Shown: in pieces, positions 1 through 11,700 of the stretch
Layout of the letters: every line of letters starts with the position of its first letter
How positions within the stretch are numbered: position 1 is the first letter of the stretch
Origin: Onthophagus taurus
Taxonomy: Eukaryota; Arthropoda; Insecta; Coleoptera; Scarabaeidae
DNA: 64,000 bases
Assembly (NCBI RefSeq): GCF_036711975.1
Contig: NC_091967.1
Span: 4,712,001 to 4,776,000 of the forward strand
Reading direction: 5' to 3'
Program-made: the position numbers and the translations under genes
The notes under the pieces: generated by a model
Database searches by the model: none
Seen by the model: only the letters and a program-made list of their open reading frames with translations
What the model was told of the DNA's origin: nothing

Positions 1-168
1 AAATTTACAGACTAAATCTTAAGCTAATCTCCCATAAGTATACATATTTAGAGGTTTTATTAGAAATAAAAATGCAATAAATTAATGTCTTATAATTTTG
101 AAGTTATTTTAATTATTTTATGTCAAAAGTCACACAATTTTTCCTCCGAACAAGAATCTAATTAAATA

Positions 169-1064
169 ATGGAACCTGATTGCATTGAAGGTACTTCATA
201 TTTAAAAGACCATCAATGCAAAATCTTAAACTTTCGCACCCAAACGGAATATCTCCTACAAAACGCAATTTTAATGACCGAAATGGGAATGAATATTAAA
301 GATAAATGCGCTTCCAGCGAACGATACGTTTCATATTTGCGAAATTTGACCGCAAAAGCGGCTAAAAACGTGTCAACTTTACAATCAACAAGCAAAAATT
401 TTTTACTTCTCGCCCAAAAATTGGTTTGTACCGTAATAGCTTTAATAGACAATGTCCCTTTATCAGTAAACGATCAGTCTTGTTATAACATTAAAATTGA
501 ATTTGAAAAGTTATTGGGTGTAATTGAGAAGGAATTGGTCGATATTGAAGTTGAAGCGATTGAAACTACTCCGAATATTAATAATTTGATTGAAAAGATT
601 AAATATTTAGAAGCTAAACAGAAAATGTCCGATAATAATTGTTTGCAGAGAACCGCGAGTGTTAAAAGTGTTAAATCTGACGTGGACGAAAAGTACCCGG
701 AAAATTTATCAAGGGAATCTCTAATTGATTTAAACACCGTTGTTAATTTACCGCCGGTTCCCGAAGATATTTTCACGACTTGCTCGAATAAACCAACGAG
801 AACATCAAGTTTATCTTCATTAAAAAGTATGAGGAAGGTGAAATTGTTTTTACAAAGAGCGGCTAATCATTCGGACGATGAAGATTTAAGTTCTGACACT
901 GAAGAACACGAATTTCCAAAAATTGCAATTGTAAGGTTTTGTTAATTTTAACGTAAAGTGTTGAAAAAAATCTTTTTTAGGGAGATTCACTTGATGATAA
1001 AACTACTACTTTTGCAATACCCAAAAAGCAATTGGGAAATATTAAAGAAGAATCACAATACTAA
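169..1064 (+). CDS. Unrecognised two-exon protein, about 281 aa
   Basis: Exon 1 is 169-930 and exon 2 is 981-1064; the 50-bp intron has GTAAGG at the donor and a T-rich TTTTTTAG acceptor, and both sides are in phase 0. The start ATG at 169 has an in-frame TAA two codons upstream (163-165), so nothing is missing at the N-terminus in this exon. The protein has a helical, coiled-coil-like first half (about residues 20-160), then a Ser/Thr-rich linker with SVKSVKSDVDEK and SSLSSLKSM, and an acidic stretch (HSDDEDLSSDTEEHE) near the C-terminus. The second exon adds GDSLDDKTTTFAIPKKQLG. There is no enzyme motif, signal peptide or membrane segment. I do not recognise the family and give no function. 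It converges on SMPD4, whose stop lies 1.08 kb downstream. A possible AATAAA is at 1114-1119. Confidence 0.7.
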
Positions 1065-2143
1065 AGAAAACTTTTTCGAAATGATTTTTTATTACAATTT
1101 TGTATTCATAAATAATAAAAATGCTTATATTAAAATTGAATTATTACTTAAATTTTTAATCAAATTTTCTAAATTAAATATTTAAATATACAGAAAATTG
1201 TAAAAAACCTTGACACAAAGCGCTTCTAAACAAAAAATTATAATGGAAAAACTGGGCCATACCTCTGCACACGCAAAGCTCGACTCCACCACAATATCAT
1301 CGATCGCCGACCCCTTATTTTTCATTGTGCCTAGGAGGAAATAGATAATTATGGTGAAGATTCGTCGAATATACCTTTCTTAATAAAAAAACATTTCTTT
1401 TTTATAATTCGCCGAAATGGTGTCGTCGAAGAAATAAAATTTACAGTTTCCTGTAAATTACGGGGTATTATTTTTTTGATATTTACAAACAAATAATTAT
1501 GTTTATTACACCAATTGTTAATACGAAAATATTTAATGGATTGCATTGTTTTGAAATGGAGAAATATGTTTTTTTAATTTTTAGTTATATTACCGTAATT
1601 TACAGGAAACTGTACATTTAAATTTTTTGACGACACTAAAAAAAAGTTTATTTTTAGCTTTATTTTAAAACAATAAGAAATAGACCTGTCGAACCCTATA
1701 TTTTTGTAATCAGAAATCATTTATTAACTAAGTAACAAATTAGCCGTAAATAAATAATAATACTAATACAACATATATATACTAACAAATACCAACTTTA
1801 GTATGAAATTTAAGATAAAAAATATTTGTCTTACAGGAAACTGTAAAAGTAATTTCTTTGACAGTAAAAAAGTTTATTTTTAACTTTATTCTAAAATAAT
1901 AAGAAATAGACCTATCTAACCCCATATATTTGTAATCATAAGCCTGGCGATCATTATTATATATATTATAATTTTTAAGTATATATTTTAACTTACAATT
2001 GAAATATTTAGTAAGAATCTGGATGGAAAAGAAAAAATAATTTGTTAATTTATTTTTTATTGTAAATAAAGGCATTCCTAATTATTATCATTTATAATTA
2101 GAAATTTTACAATTAACAAATTTTACAAATAGAATTTGTTATC
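1065..2143. repeat. Intergenic AT-rich stretch with a local direct and inverted repeat
   Basis: No gene is visible between the two convergent genes. About 1418-1462 and 1590-1636 form an inverted repeat that shares the motif TTTACAGTTTCCTGTAAAT and a flanking GTCGTC/GACGAC pair. About 1630-1722 recurs as a direct copy at about 1850-1945 (both contain AAGTTTATTTTTA and AAGAAATAGACCT), an offset near 220 bp. It looks like a decayed small inverted-repeat element plus a duplication; the family is not recognised. Confidence 0.5.
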
Positions 2144-5100
2144 CTAAAACGATTGATCAAAACTTAAATTATCAAAAAGATTTGGAGTGCGAACTATTTC
2201 AGTTTTGTCAAATAATGCTTTAATACAAATCCAGCAAAACCAAAAAGAAAATACAAAAAATATAAAAGTCGGAATGCTATAATGAAATAAAGTACTTATT
2301 AATACCCCTAAACTCATATAAACTAAAAATTTATAACTCGCAAAAAATCTTAAACTAATTCTTGGTGGTAATCTTTCAGCTATTCTTCTTGGCTGTGCAT
2401 AATTCGATTTATCATATTTATAAATTGTTATTGGTGGAGATATGATTTGTCTTGCAATTTTACCTATGTATGTTGGATCTTCATAGAAACTTTTTATTTT
2501 ATAACCATACTAAAACACAAATTATTAATAAAAAAAAATGTTTTAAAATTGTTTTTTACATTTTCATTAATTTTTGAAGCACAATCATAAAACATCTTAA
2601 CCAAAAGGGTCACTTCATCAGATCTAATCGCTTGTAAATCGGGATCACCTTCAAATTTCATCTTGTATATTCTCTCCCGTACCTTTTCAGGAGTCAATAA
2701 TTTCGGAAAATTATTTTCGTCTTCAATAATCGGCGGCTTAGTTGTTGTATTTAATGATCCGATTGTTTCATTGAGAATAGCCTAAAAATTTTCCATTAAT
2801 TTAATTTGGCGAAGTAAAATATTTATTTAAATACTGCATTTATAGAGAACATATCACATAAATATTGACTTGCAAAATCTAAATAACCGGGAACTTTTTT
2901 TCGATCTTCTAAAGAAAATTCATCACCCAGAAAATCATCAGAACTAAAAAGTTGTTTTAGAAAACCAAAAATTCCACTTCTTCGTCGTTTTAATTCAGCA
3001 TTTCTATGATCTATTATTTCTACTGCGGTTAATCTTGCTTTTAAAATATGATTTAATAAATCATAAACCTAAATTTAAATTAATTATTAAACTTAACCTA
3101 AAAAATATGTCATTTTGACGTTTAAAATTTAAATATCAAAATTTTTAGGTTATTTAAAATTTTAATGTCAAAATTTTTAGGTTATTTAAAATTTAAATGT
3201 CAAAATTTTTAGGTTATTTTTTTACCTCTGGTGCTGGTGGTGAAATAAATAATGGTTTATAACAAAAATTTGTTCCTTCAAGTTCATAAATTTTTTGTTT
3301 AACAATAATGACATATTTACTACCAATAATACGGTCTTTTTCCATTGAAATAAGTTTTGCATCATCTGTAATCGAACCTATATGACTGGGTAAATGACTT
3401 CGATTTGATGACCATTGTGCTGTAGGAGATAATGGGGGCATTGAATTACTAATATTGTAGCTGCTAAAACCATGATTTGAAGTTGAATAATTCTCTTCAA
3501 TGCAATTTTCAATTTCTTTTATAAATGAAACTAAATTCGGTTGATCAAAAACCTAAAAATCATTTTAGGTTATTAAGGAACGAATATAAATAAATAAGAT
3601 TTACTTTTGCTAATCTGTAAAGCATCAAAGAATTTTTTGGGCTTGATAAATCAACTCTTAAAAACCTTGGAAGTAATTGTTGAAAAATTACAACATATGC
3701 TAGAATATTTTCGGCTATAAATGGTAAATATTCTTTATCAACACCTTTTGTTGAATTTGCTTGTCCTTCATCTGAATCTAAATTTAAATCTGATGGTAAT
3801 TTACTACAAAAAGAATTTGAATTTTAATCATTTATGAATTGGTTTGATGATTTGGTTCATAATTACTTTTTCAATTTTTTTGGTTGAGAAATCACTGCAT
3901 ATCTCCATGGTTGAATAAAACTTAACCATAATTCCAATACTAAACGAAAAGATCCATCCAAAGGCCACCGATGAATTAAATTCCTTAAAAAAACATACAT
4001 TTTCCCTTGCATAATTGGAAGAGTAATCTTTTTCAACTCAACCATATGACCATCATCAATTTTTTGACTTGCTGAAAATGCATGGAGTTGTTTCACTAAA
4101 ATTCTTATTATTCGAACATATTCTCCAGCCGGTACCTCATTAAAATGAAGTGATCTCTAATTTGAAGAGAAAAAAATGTATTTAATATGATAAGTAATAA
4201 AATTAAATTACCTTCGCGGATAAATTCATATTAAAACTTTCTTGGGGTTGACTAATTTGGTCATTATTTAACCACATATCCAAAAATATAATCAAAACAC
4301 TTTCACTTCTCCATATTTCTGCTCTTGGATGCTTATCTAATGGCGGGTGTAACTTAAATTCCGCCACTGGGTCATTGAAAAAGTCCTTTCTTAAAAGTTT
4401 AGTTGGAATCTGACTTGGACTAATCAACAAATTAAAAATTGAATTAAAAAAATTAAGCACTTTACCTTGATAATTGTTGTGAAAAAGCAGATGGTTGATT
4501 TGAAGTTAATTTTCCTCCAATACCAACAGGAGGTTGAACTTGAATTGGTTGTGTAGGGAAAAAGTGCAAAACATAATCACAACATAAAATATAATAAACA
4601 CTATTCCAGGTAGATCCTAAAGGAAGATCATTTCTTTGATGCCAAGGGTTAATTAAATGGTATGCAAAATGGAACATGTAATAATCGAAGGGATCTAATA
4701 AAAAAATAAATTAATCAAAAACAAACCAAAAATGACTTAATTTACTTAATAGTAATGAAACTATCTGCTTATTTTGTGGACTAACATGCACCAAATCCGA
4801 ATAAAATGGGTGAACACTTCCTGCATCTAATAATTGCCGAATTTTCATCTAAAACACAAAAAAAAACATAAATTTCAATAAATTATCACAAAAATTTAAC
4901 TTACCGGTAAATATGTTATACTGAAATCATATTTAATTAAAGGATCCTTTATTAGCGTATAAATCACTTTAAACATAGGCCCCATTGGTGAAAAAAAATT
5001 TTGTAATGCATGAAAATCGTACGGTTTTAAATTAGCCGTTATCGTTCTTAACCCCCATGCCACAGTACCTTGGGGACCGAAAATATTATCAATAAGCAAT

Positions 5101-5297
5101 GGAAAAAGGTGTTGTAAATCTTTAACGCTGGCCGATTCAAGTAAAACCGTCAAATCGCTGCATCTGTTATGAATCGGGTTGTTTAAAGCCAAACTAACCT
5201 GATTCTACAAAAAAAATCATGTTAAAGAAATTAATAAACCAAAATTATTTCTTCATACCAAAAATGTATCACTATCTAAAGCATTCATTTTCCACAT
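2144..5297 (-). CDS. SMPD4: Sphingomyelin phosphodiesterase 4 (neutral sphingomyelinase 3)
   Basis: Eleven exons on the minus strand: 5297-5259, 5204-4905, 4848-4746, 4694-4466, 4419-4212, 4156-3867, 3803-3605, 3552-3226, 3068-2835, 2781-2560, 2509-2144. All introns are GT..AG, phases close, and the total is 838 aa against about 830-870 in vertebrates. Family landmarks in order are IFGPQGTVAWGLR, LNPFDYYMF, EIWRSESVLIIFLDMWL, WPLDGSFRLVLELWLSFIQPW (first 20 residues match the family closely), EGDPDLQAIRSDE, and a C-terminal hydrophobic segment at about residues 778-815 that would anchor it in the ER or nuclear envelope. The known role is sphingomyelin hydrolysis and nuclear envelope/ER function; insect activity is inferred. 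The start at 5297 fits the vertebrate N-terminus in length; M at 5288 is the alternative. Introns are about 40-80 bp except 1 and 8. NCBP3 diverges from it. Confidence 0.93.
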
Positions 5298-6163
5298 AAA
5301 AAGATATTCACAAGAATTTTTAAAATTAACCTCAAAATATCCAGAGCATAAAAAATAGCTTCGTAGAAATACGTACTAAAAATTGAACGCATGTGGCGCC
5401 ATCTGTTGGGGATATTTTGGAATTATTTAGCTAAGAACCGAACCACCAGAATACAGGTTGGATTGGGTTTACATATGAAAGCTCCAACCACAAAATAAGT
5501 GTTTGGAGCCACTATGTGGGTCCAATTAACGTTTCGACTGGTTGGGAATTCCTCAGATGTAATTACCTATGGCAATTACACCTCTCAAATAATGCTGCCA
5601 CATTTAAATATCACTGCATCATATGACATGTGAAATTGCATCTGACAACCAGTTGTAACGTTAGCTGAAACAAAGCTATAATGTCAATTATAATCTAATT
5701 ATTTAATCATACCATTATTACTTTATTATACTCTTACCGAAAAATCATTTTAAAATGACGTTTTCATCTGTCATTCTGAGCTTTTCAAATTTTAAAAGTT
5801 GAAGTTAGCGGCAAATTTAAAAATATAACACGATTGGAATCTACACTTTTTAAATTAAAAGAATGATACTGGTGATCATTGTTATCTCTGATCATTCCCA
5901 CTATTAATAATAAAATTGTTAGTTTAATTAAATTATTTCAGTATAGACGCTAATGCCATCTTACGGTGGGATTTCGACACACAATAAGTCCCAAGTTCTC
6001 TTATCAAAGATCCCTGGGGTCTGGTAACTTTTTTAGGAACTTTTACTTTATTAATTAGAACCATGTCAATTTGACATCTGTCAATTTTTACTTGACCCAA
6101 CTTCGTTTACTTATTAAGAATTTGTGGTTTTGTTGTTCGTTTAATCGTAAATTAACGTTTAAA
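5298..6163. promoter_or_regulatory. Shared upstream region of SMPD4 and NCBP3
   Basis: These 866 bp separate the divergent starts of SMPD4 and NCBP3, so both promoters probably lie here. I see no TATA box near either start. A TTTTTAG just upstream of SMPD4 codon 1 (about 5380-5374 read on the minus strand) could be an acceptor for a non-coding 5' exon. No gene is seen in the stretch. Confidence 0.45.
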
Positions 6164-8085
6164 ATGACGGAATCTTTACGGCCGAATATACGCATCGAAA
6201 TACAAAATGATTTGACCGTACCCATGGAAGTCGAAGAAGATAAATTGGTGGAAGATGGCGAAATAAACGATCCCGAAGAGGAGATTGTTGTTGAGAGACA
6301 AAAAGTTGTTCGACAAACTCAAAGGGTAAGTTTATTTTAATGCCTAATTTAATGAAGTATCTATTTGTAATGAATTAGGTTTGGTCTAATTCTAATGGAG
6401 GATTTAGTACAGGAATAAACATATTCGATAAAATAGAACAAACTAAGCTATTGGAAAGAGCGAAACGTTTTGATTTAAAACCAAATGAAATATGTAATTT
6501 TACAGATGAACAATTACAACAACTTCATGATAGTTTAGGAATAACCACTGAGGATGAAAAAGATATTCGCTTTGAGTCACTTCACATGAGAGGAACAGAC
6601 AATTTAAGTACAGAAGATGTTTTGGAATATTTTGGTAAATATGGACCATCAGGAGTTGAGTGGATTAATGATGAAAGTTGCAATATTTTGTTTGATGATA
6701 AAGTTTCTGCTGCAAGAGCTTTATTTTATTTATCAAAGCCTATTAAAGGGATGCCAGTTGAAGGGCCTTGTGACCCTTTTGTTAAAGAATTAGATAGTAA
6801 TAAAGAAAATGGAAAAAGTATTTTATTAAAGTCACGCACTGTTGAATTAAAAGATGATTCTGATGATGTATCATTAAGTGACATAACTGTTCCAATTCCA
6901 CCTGGTTATTGGAGGCTTGGAATGTCCCACACAAAATCTAGGTGTATTTTAGTAAGATTTGCGTTAAAATCAGATAAAAAGCAATTAGGTGCAGAAAAAT
7001 TTAGCGAGTATTACAAAAAATATGGAAATCCCAATTACGGGGGAATGAAAGGATTAATTTCTGAGACACAAAAGAAAAAATTTAAAGGAATTGTTGAGGA
7101 TGTTGAAGATTCAAAAAATCCTTGGGGGTTATTAGCAAAAAATTGGAACCAAGACATGAATCAAACTGAAAAAGAAATCCCAATTATTCCAATTAAAACA
7201 AAATCAGATGTAATGAGTCGAATTGGATTTAAAAGAACTTTAGAAGATGAACCTATCAAAGAAGAACAAGAAACGAACGAGAAAAAACGTTCAAAAATTC
7301 CCAGAATGCGAATGTACGCCGACGAAGAGGAAGAAAGAATTAAACGACGTAAAGAATTGCAAAAAATTAAAAACGTAGCAAACGAATCAAAAGGTGATGA
7401 TTTAAGGGATGTTTTAAAATCGCAAATCAGGAAGAATGTTAAACTTGAAAGAGAAGAAAAAGAAAGAAAAGATCCAGAACCCGATTTAGGATTAAAACTA
7501 AAAAATAGAATAAGAAACCAAAAAAAAGATGATTTAACCCAAGAAAAATCAAAATACACCGATAAAAACGAATCGAGACGAAAATTAGATGATTTAAGAA
7601 AAAAACGGCTTTCACCAAGATTAACATCACCTTCGAGAACTTCCCCAAGACGATTTTTATCAAAAGGAACCTCACCCAACAGGTTTTCAAGAAGAATGAG
7701 ATCAGATTATTCTCATTTAAGCGATTACGAAGATTCGCTTGAAGATCAAAAACCGAAAAGTAAAGTTACCGTCGTAATTAAAACCCAAAAGAAACCGACG
7801 GTAGCTTCAACTATTTGGTCGCGAATTAATTCGGACCGTGAACGGTTAAAAACTGTTTCTGAAGGTAAATTGCGAAGGAGAAGTTCAAGTTCGGAGAGTA
7901 GTGGTGGATCAAATTCTGGGAATGAAAGTTCAGATCAAGATGATGAGGTACATGTTAAGCAGGAAACGGATGTGGGGATGAGACCCGGTTTTCATGCAAA
8001 TGTTGCTAAAAGATTGCATCATATGAATGATCATAGGAGTCCTCTTAGAATAGAAATTAATAATGATCATTTTAAGAAGGAATGA
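6164..8085 (+). CDS. NCBP3: Nuclear cap-binding protein subunit 3
   Basis: Two exons, 6164-6325 and 6379-8085, with a 53-bp intron (AGG|GTAAGT ... AATTAG|GTT); 622 aa. An in-frame ATG at 6071 would add 31 residues rich in hydrophobics; I prefer 6164 because it gives the family's short acidic N-terminus (MEVEEDKLVEDGEI at about 23-36). Next come the AKRF motif, an RRM-like fold at about residues 121-176 with LHMRGTDNLSTEDV and EWINDESCNILF, then KYGNPNYGGMKG at about 269-280, MRMYADE, a long charged Lys/Arg/Glu region, an SPR-type Ser/Arg stretch and LRIEINND near the end. NCBP3 binds capped RNA together with NCBP1 in nuclear mRNA biogenesis and export. The residues aligned with the human WLDD cap-contact motif read WIND here. 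Polyadenylation signal AATAAA at 8238-8243. Confidence 0.93.
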
Positions 8086-8237
8086 TTAATATAAATGTTT
8101 TTTTTTTGATTTACATATCTTAAGATTATTAATTTATGTAAATAGAAATATATATATTTTTTTTCGTTTTCTATTAATCAGGAAATAATAATGTAAGAGT
8201 GGTTTGAACAAAGAAAAAATTATGTAAGCAAGAAAAT

Positions 8238-8243
8238 AATAAA
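8238..8243 (+). terminator. Poly(A) signal of NCBP3
   Basis: AATAAA about 150 bp after the NCBP3 stop codon, in an A/T-rich context and the first clear hexamer downstream. Confidence 0.5.
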
Positions 8244-8722
8244 ACTTAATATGTTTGTAATTTTTTGTGGTTTCATTTAAAAAATAATTTATTATTAACT
8301 TACTATTATATAATTTAGTTAATCCAGTTAATTTATACATTTCATAAAATTTAAACTTTTTAATAAAGTCGTATAATACTCCATCTAGTAGGAAATAGTA
8401 AAACTAATAATCACCCATAGAATATACACGGTTTATGCAATTTACATCAATCATCTCCCATCTCACACGTTAATAAGCCCACAATTCAGATCTACCCAAA
8501 GAAGGAGTAAATACAATAATTTTTTGGATGTTTACATATCAACCATCACCTAATTATTTATGCAGTTATCCGGTTTTTGACCTTGATTTTTCTTTTTAAA
8601 ATCCATATCAAATCTTAAAACAGGTACTCAATTGACGTATAATACATAAATTGTCAACTTGACAGAAGTTAATTCAGTGGTTGTTCAAAAGTCAGCGTAT
8701 AGGTTAAGACCAAACGAGCAAT

Positions 8723-11700
8723 ATGTTAAGTGCGTGTTATTTTACTATAAATAGGGGTATTTTGAGTGTTGTTAATCAAGCAGGAACGTCACATTATAGA
8801 AGAGATTTGTATAAGGTACTTTTACGTTGATAAAAACTAATTTTAGGTCATATCTTGGCATAAAATTTTGAGGTTATCTTTATTTAAACAGCTTTAATTC
8901 GTTGAATGGTTTAAAAATAGTTTCAATTGTAAACCGGTTGTGTTTCATTTAATATTTGTTTTTTTTGTAGATTCAAATCATTATTTGAAGTTATATTAAT
9001 AATATTTTGTATTAAAAAAACTAAATTTAATAGGAAAACATGTAATAACAAAAAATACAAGATATAGTCGTTATAATAAATTTTTTTAATACTAATTTAA
9101 ATCTTCTTAACGTATTTTTTCGTCGATGTTGTTTATCCCAATGATATTATGAAATTATTTTTCCAAGAGTGAGAAAAACTTTTAACATAGCTAAATATTT
9201 ATAGAACAAGCCGAGAAACGTTTTTCATAAATAAATAATTGATATTATTCATATAAAAAATTGATAAGACTTGTTTGCACAATAGATCGTTATAATAATA
9301 TCTCTTGCTTGACGAAATGGTATTCATCAAAGAGAAAATTCTATTTTTATAACCCCGGGGGGCCTTGAATTTAAACTTCGAACTTCGTTCTTCAAAATGT
9401 TGCAGTGGTATTTTTAACGCACACGAAATTTAAAGATTTTCAAACATTTCCATTTTTTATTGATGCTATATTATGTATTATTTTAATATTTTTAATTCGG
9501 AGGAGTAAAAGGAAAAGTCACATTTACACAGTGTAATTTTTCAAAGCTATTTTTTTGGCGGGAGTTTTAAAATCTGAGAGGATTTCTAGTTTTACATTAC
9601 CACTATCACTAGAACTAACACAAGACCTAGAACTAGAATCATTCGGGTTTAGCCGTCTTGAGAGACGTGCGGCTAAACCCGAATGTTTCTAGTTCTAGGT
9701 CAGAGGAGGCGCTACCGGGGGTGCAAGGGGTACACTGCACCCGGGCGCGGTCTAAAAGGGGGCGCCGGCGCCTTTTTAATGTTTTCTCCAACAATATCTT
9801 ATCTTTCTTTTGCAGTATTTAGACCTGTCAGCAGTATCTAGTCTTCATAAAGCAGTATCTAGTCTTCAGAAAGCAGTATTTAGTCTCCACAAAGCAGTAT
9901 TTAGTCTCCACAAGGCAATTTTAGTCTTTAGAAGGCAGTATTTAGTGTTCCAGACGCTGTATTTAGACCTGTCGGAAGTATCTAGTCTTCAGAAAGCAGT
10001 ATTTAGTCTTCTAGAAGCAGTATCTAGTCTTCTGCCAAAGTTATGTATGTTTTCTCCAAAATATTTTATCTTTCTTTTGCAATATTTAGACCTGTTAGCC
10101 GTATCTAGTCTTCAGAAAGCTGTATTTAGTGTCCACAAAGCAATTTTAGTCTTTAGAAGGCAGTATTTAGTGTTCCAGACGCTGTATTTAGACCTATCGG
10201 AAGTATCTAGTCTTCAGAAAGCAGTATTTAGTCTTCTAGAAGCAGTATCTAGTCTTCTGCCAAAGTTATGTATGTTTTCTCCAAAATATTTTATCTTTCT
10301 TTTGCAATATTTAGACCTGTCAGCAGTAGCTAGTCTTCGGAAAGCAGTATTTAGTCTCCACAAAGCAATTTTAGTCTTTAGAAAGCAGTATTTAGTGTTC
10401 CAGACGCTGTATTTAGACCTGTCGGCAGTATCTAGTCTTCAGAAAGCAGTATTTAGTCTTCTAGAAGCAGTATCTAGTCTTCTGTCAAAGTTATGTATGT
10501 TTTCTCCAAAATATTTTATCTTTCTTTTGCAATATTTAGACCTGTTAGCAGTATCTAGTCTTCAGAAAGCAGTATTTAGTCTCCACAAAGCAATTTTAGT
10601 CTTTAGCAGGCAGTATTTAGTGTTCCAGACGCTGTATTTAGACCTGTCGGAAGTATCTAGTCTTCAGAAAGCAGTATTTAGTCTTCTAGAAGCAGTATCT
10701 AGTCTTCTGCCAAAGTTATGTATGTTTTCTCCAAAATATTTTATCTTTCTTTTGCAATATTTAGACCTGTTAGCAGTATCTAGTCTTCAGAAAGCAGTAT
10801 TTAGTGTCCACAAAGCAATTTTAGTCTTTAGCAGGCAGTATTTAGTGTTCCAGACGCTGTATTTAGACTTGTCGGAAGTATCTAGCCTTCAGAAAGCAAT
10901 ATTTAGTCTTCTAGAAGCAGTATCTAGTCTTCTGCCAACGTTATGTATGTTTTTTCCAACAATATCTCATCTTTCTTTTGCAGTACTTAGACTTGTCAGC
11001 AGTATCTAGTCTTCAGAAAGCAGTATTTAGTCTCCACAAAGCAATTTTAGTCTTTAGAAGGCAGTATTTAGTGTTCCAGACGCTGTATTTAGACCTGTCG
11101 GAAGTATCTAGTCTTCTAGAAGCAGTATCTAGTGTTCTGTCAAAGATATCTATCTTTTCTCCAAAATATTTTATCTTTCTTTTGCAATATTTAGACCTGT
11201 TAGCAGCATCTAGTCTTTAGAAAGCAGTATTTAGTCTCCACAAAGCAATTTTAGTCTTTAGAAGGCAGTATTTAGTGTTGCAGACGCTGTATTTACACCT
11301 GTCGGAAGTATCTAGTCTTCAGAAAGCAATATTTAGTCTTCTAGAAGCAGTATCTAGTCTTCTGCCAACGTTATGTATGTTTTTTCCAACAATATCTCAT
11401 CTTTCTTTTGCAGTACTTAGACTTGTCAGCAGTATCTAGTCTTCAGAAAGCAGTATTTAGTCTCCACAAAGCAATTTTAGTCTTTAGAAGGCAGTATTTA
11501 GTGTTCCAGACGCTGTATTTAGACCTGTCGGAAGTATCTAGTCTTCAGAAAGCAGTATTTAGTCTCCACAAAGCAATTTTAGTCTTTAGAAGGCAGTATT
11601 TAGTGTTCCAGACGCTGTATTTAGACCTGTCGGAAGTATCTAGTCTTCAGAAAGCAGTATTTAGTCTTCTAGAAGCAGTATCTAGTCTTCTGCCAAAGTT

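Noticed and set aside
6071-6163. Upstream in-frame ATG of NCBP3
   Set aside because: It would add a hydrophobic 31-residue stretch not seen in the family; the ATG at 6164 gives the usual acidic N-terminus.
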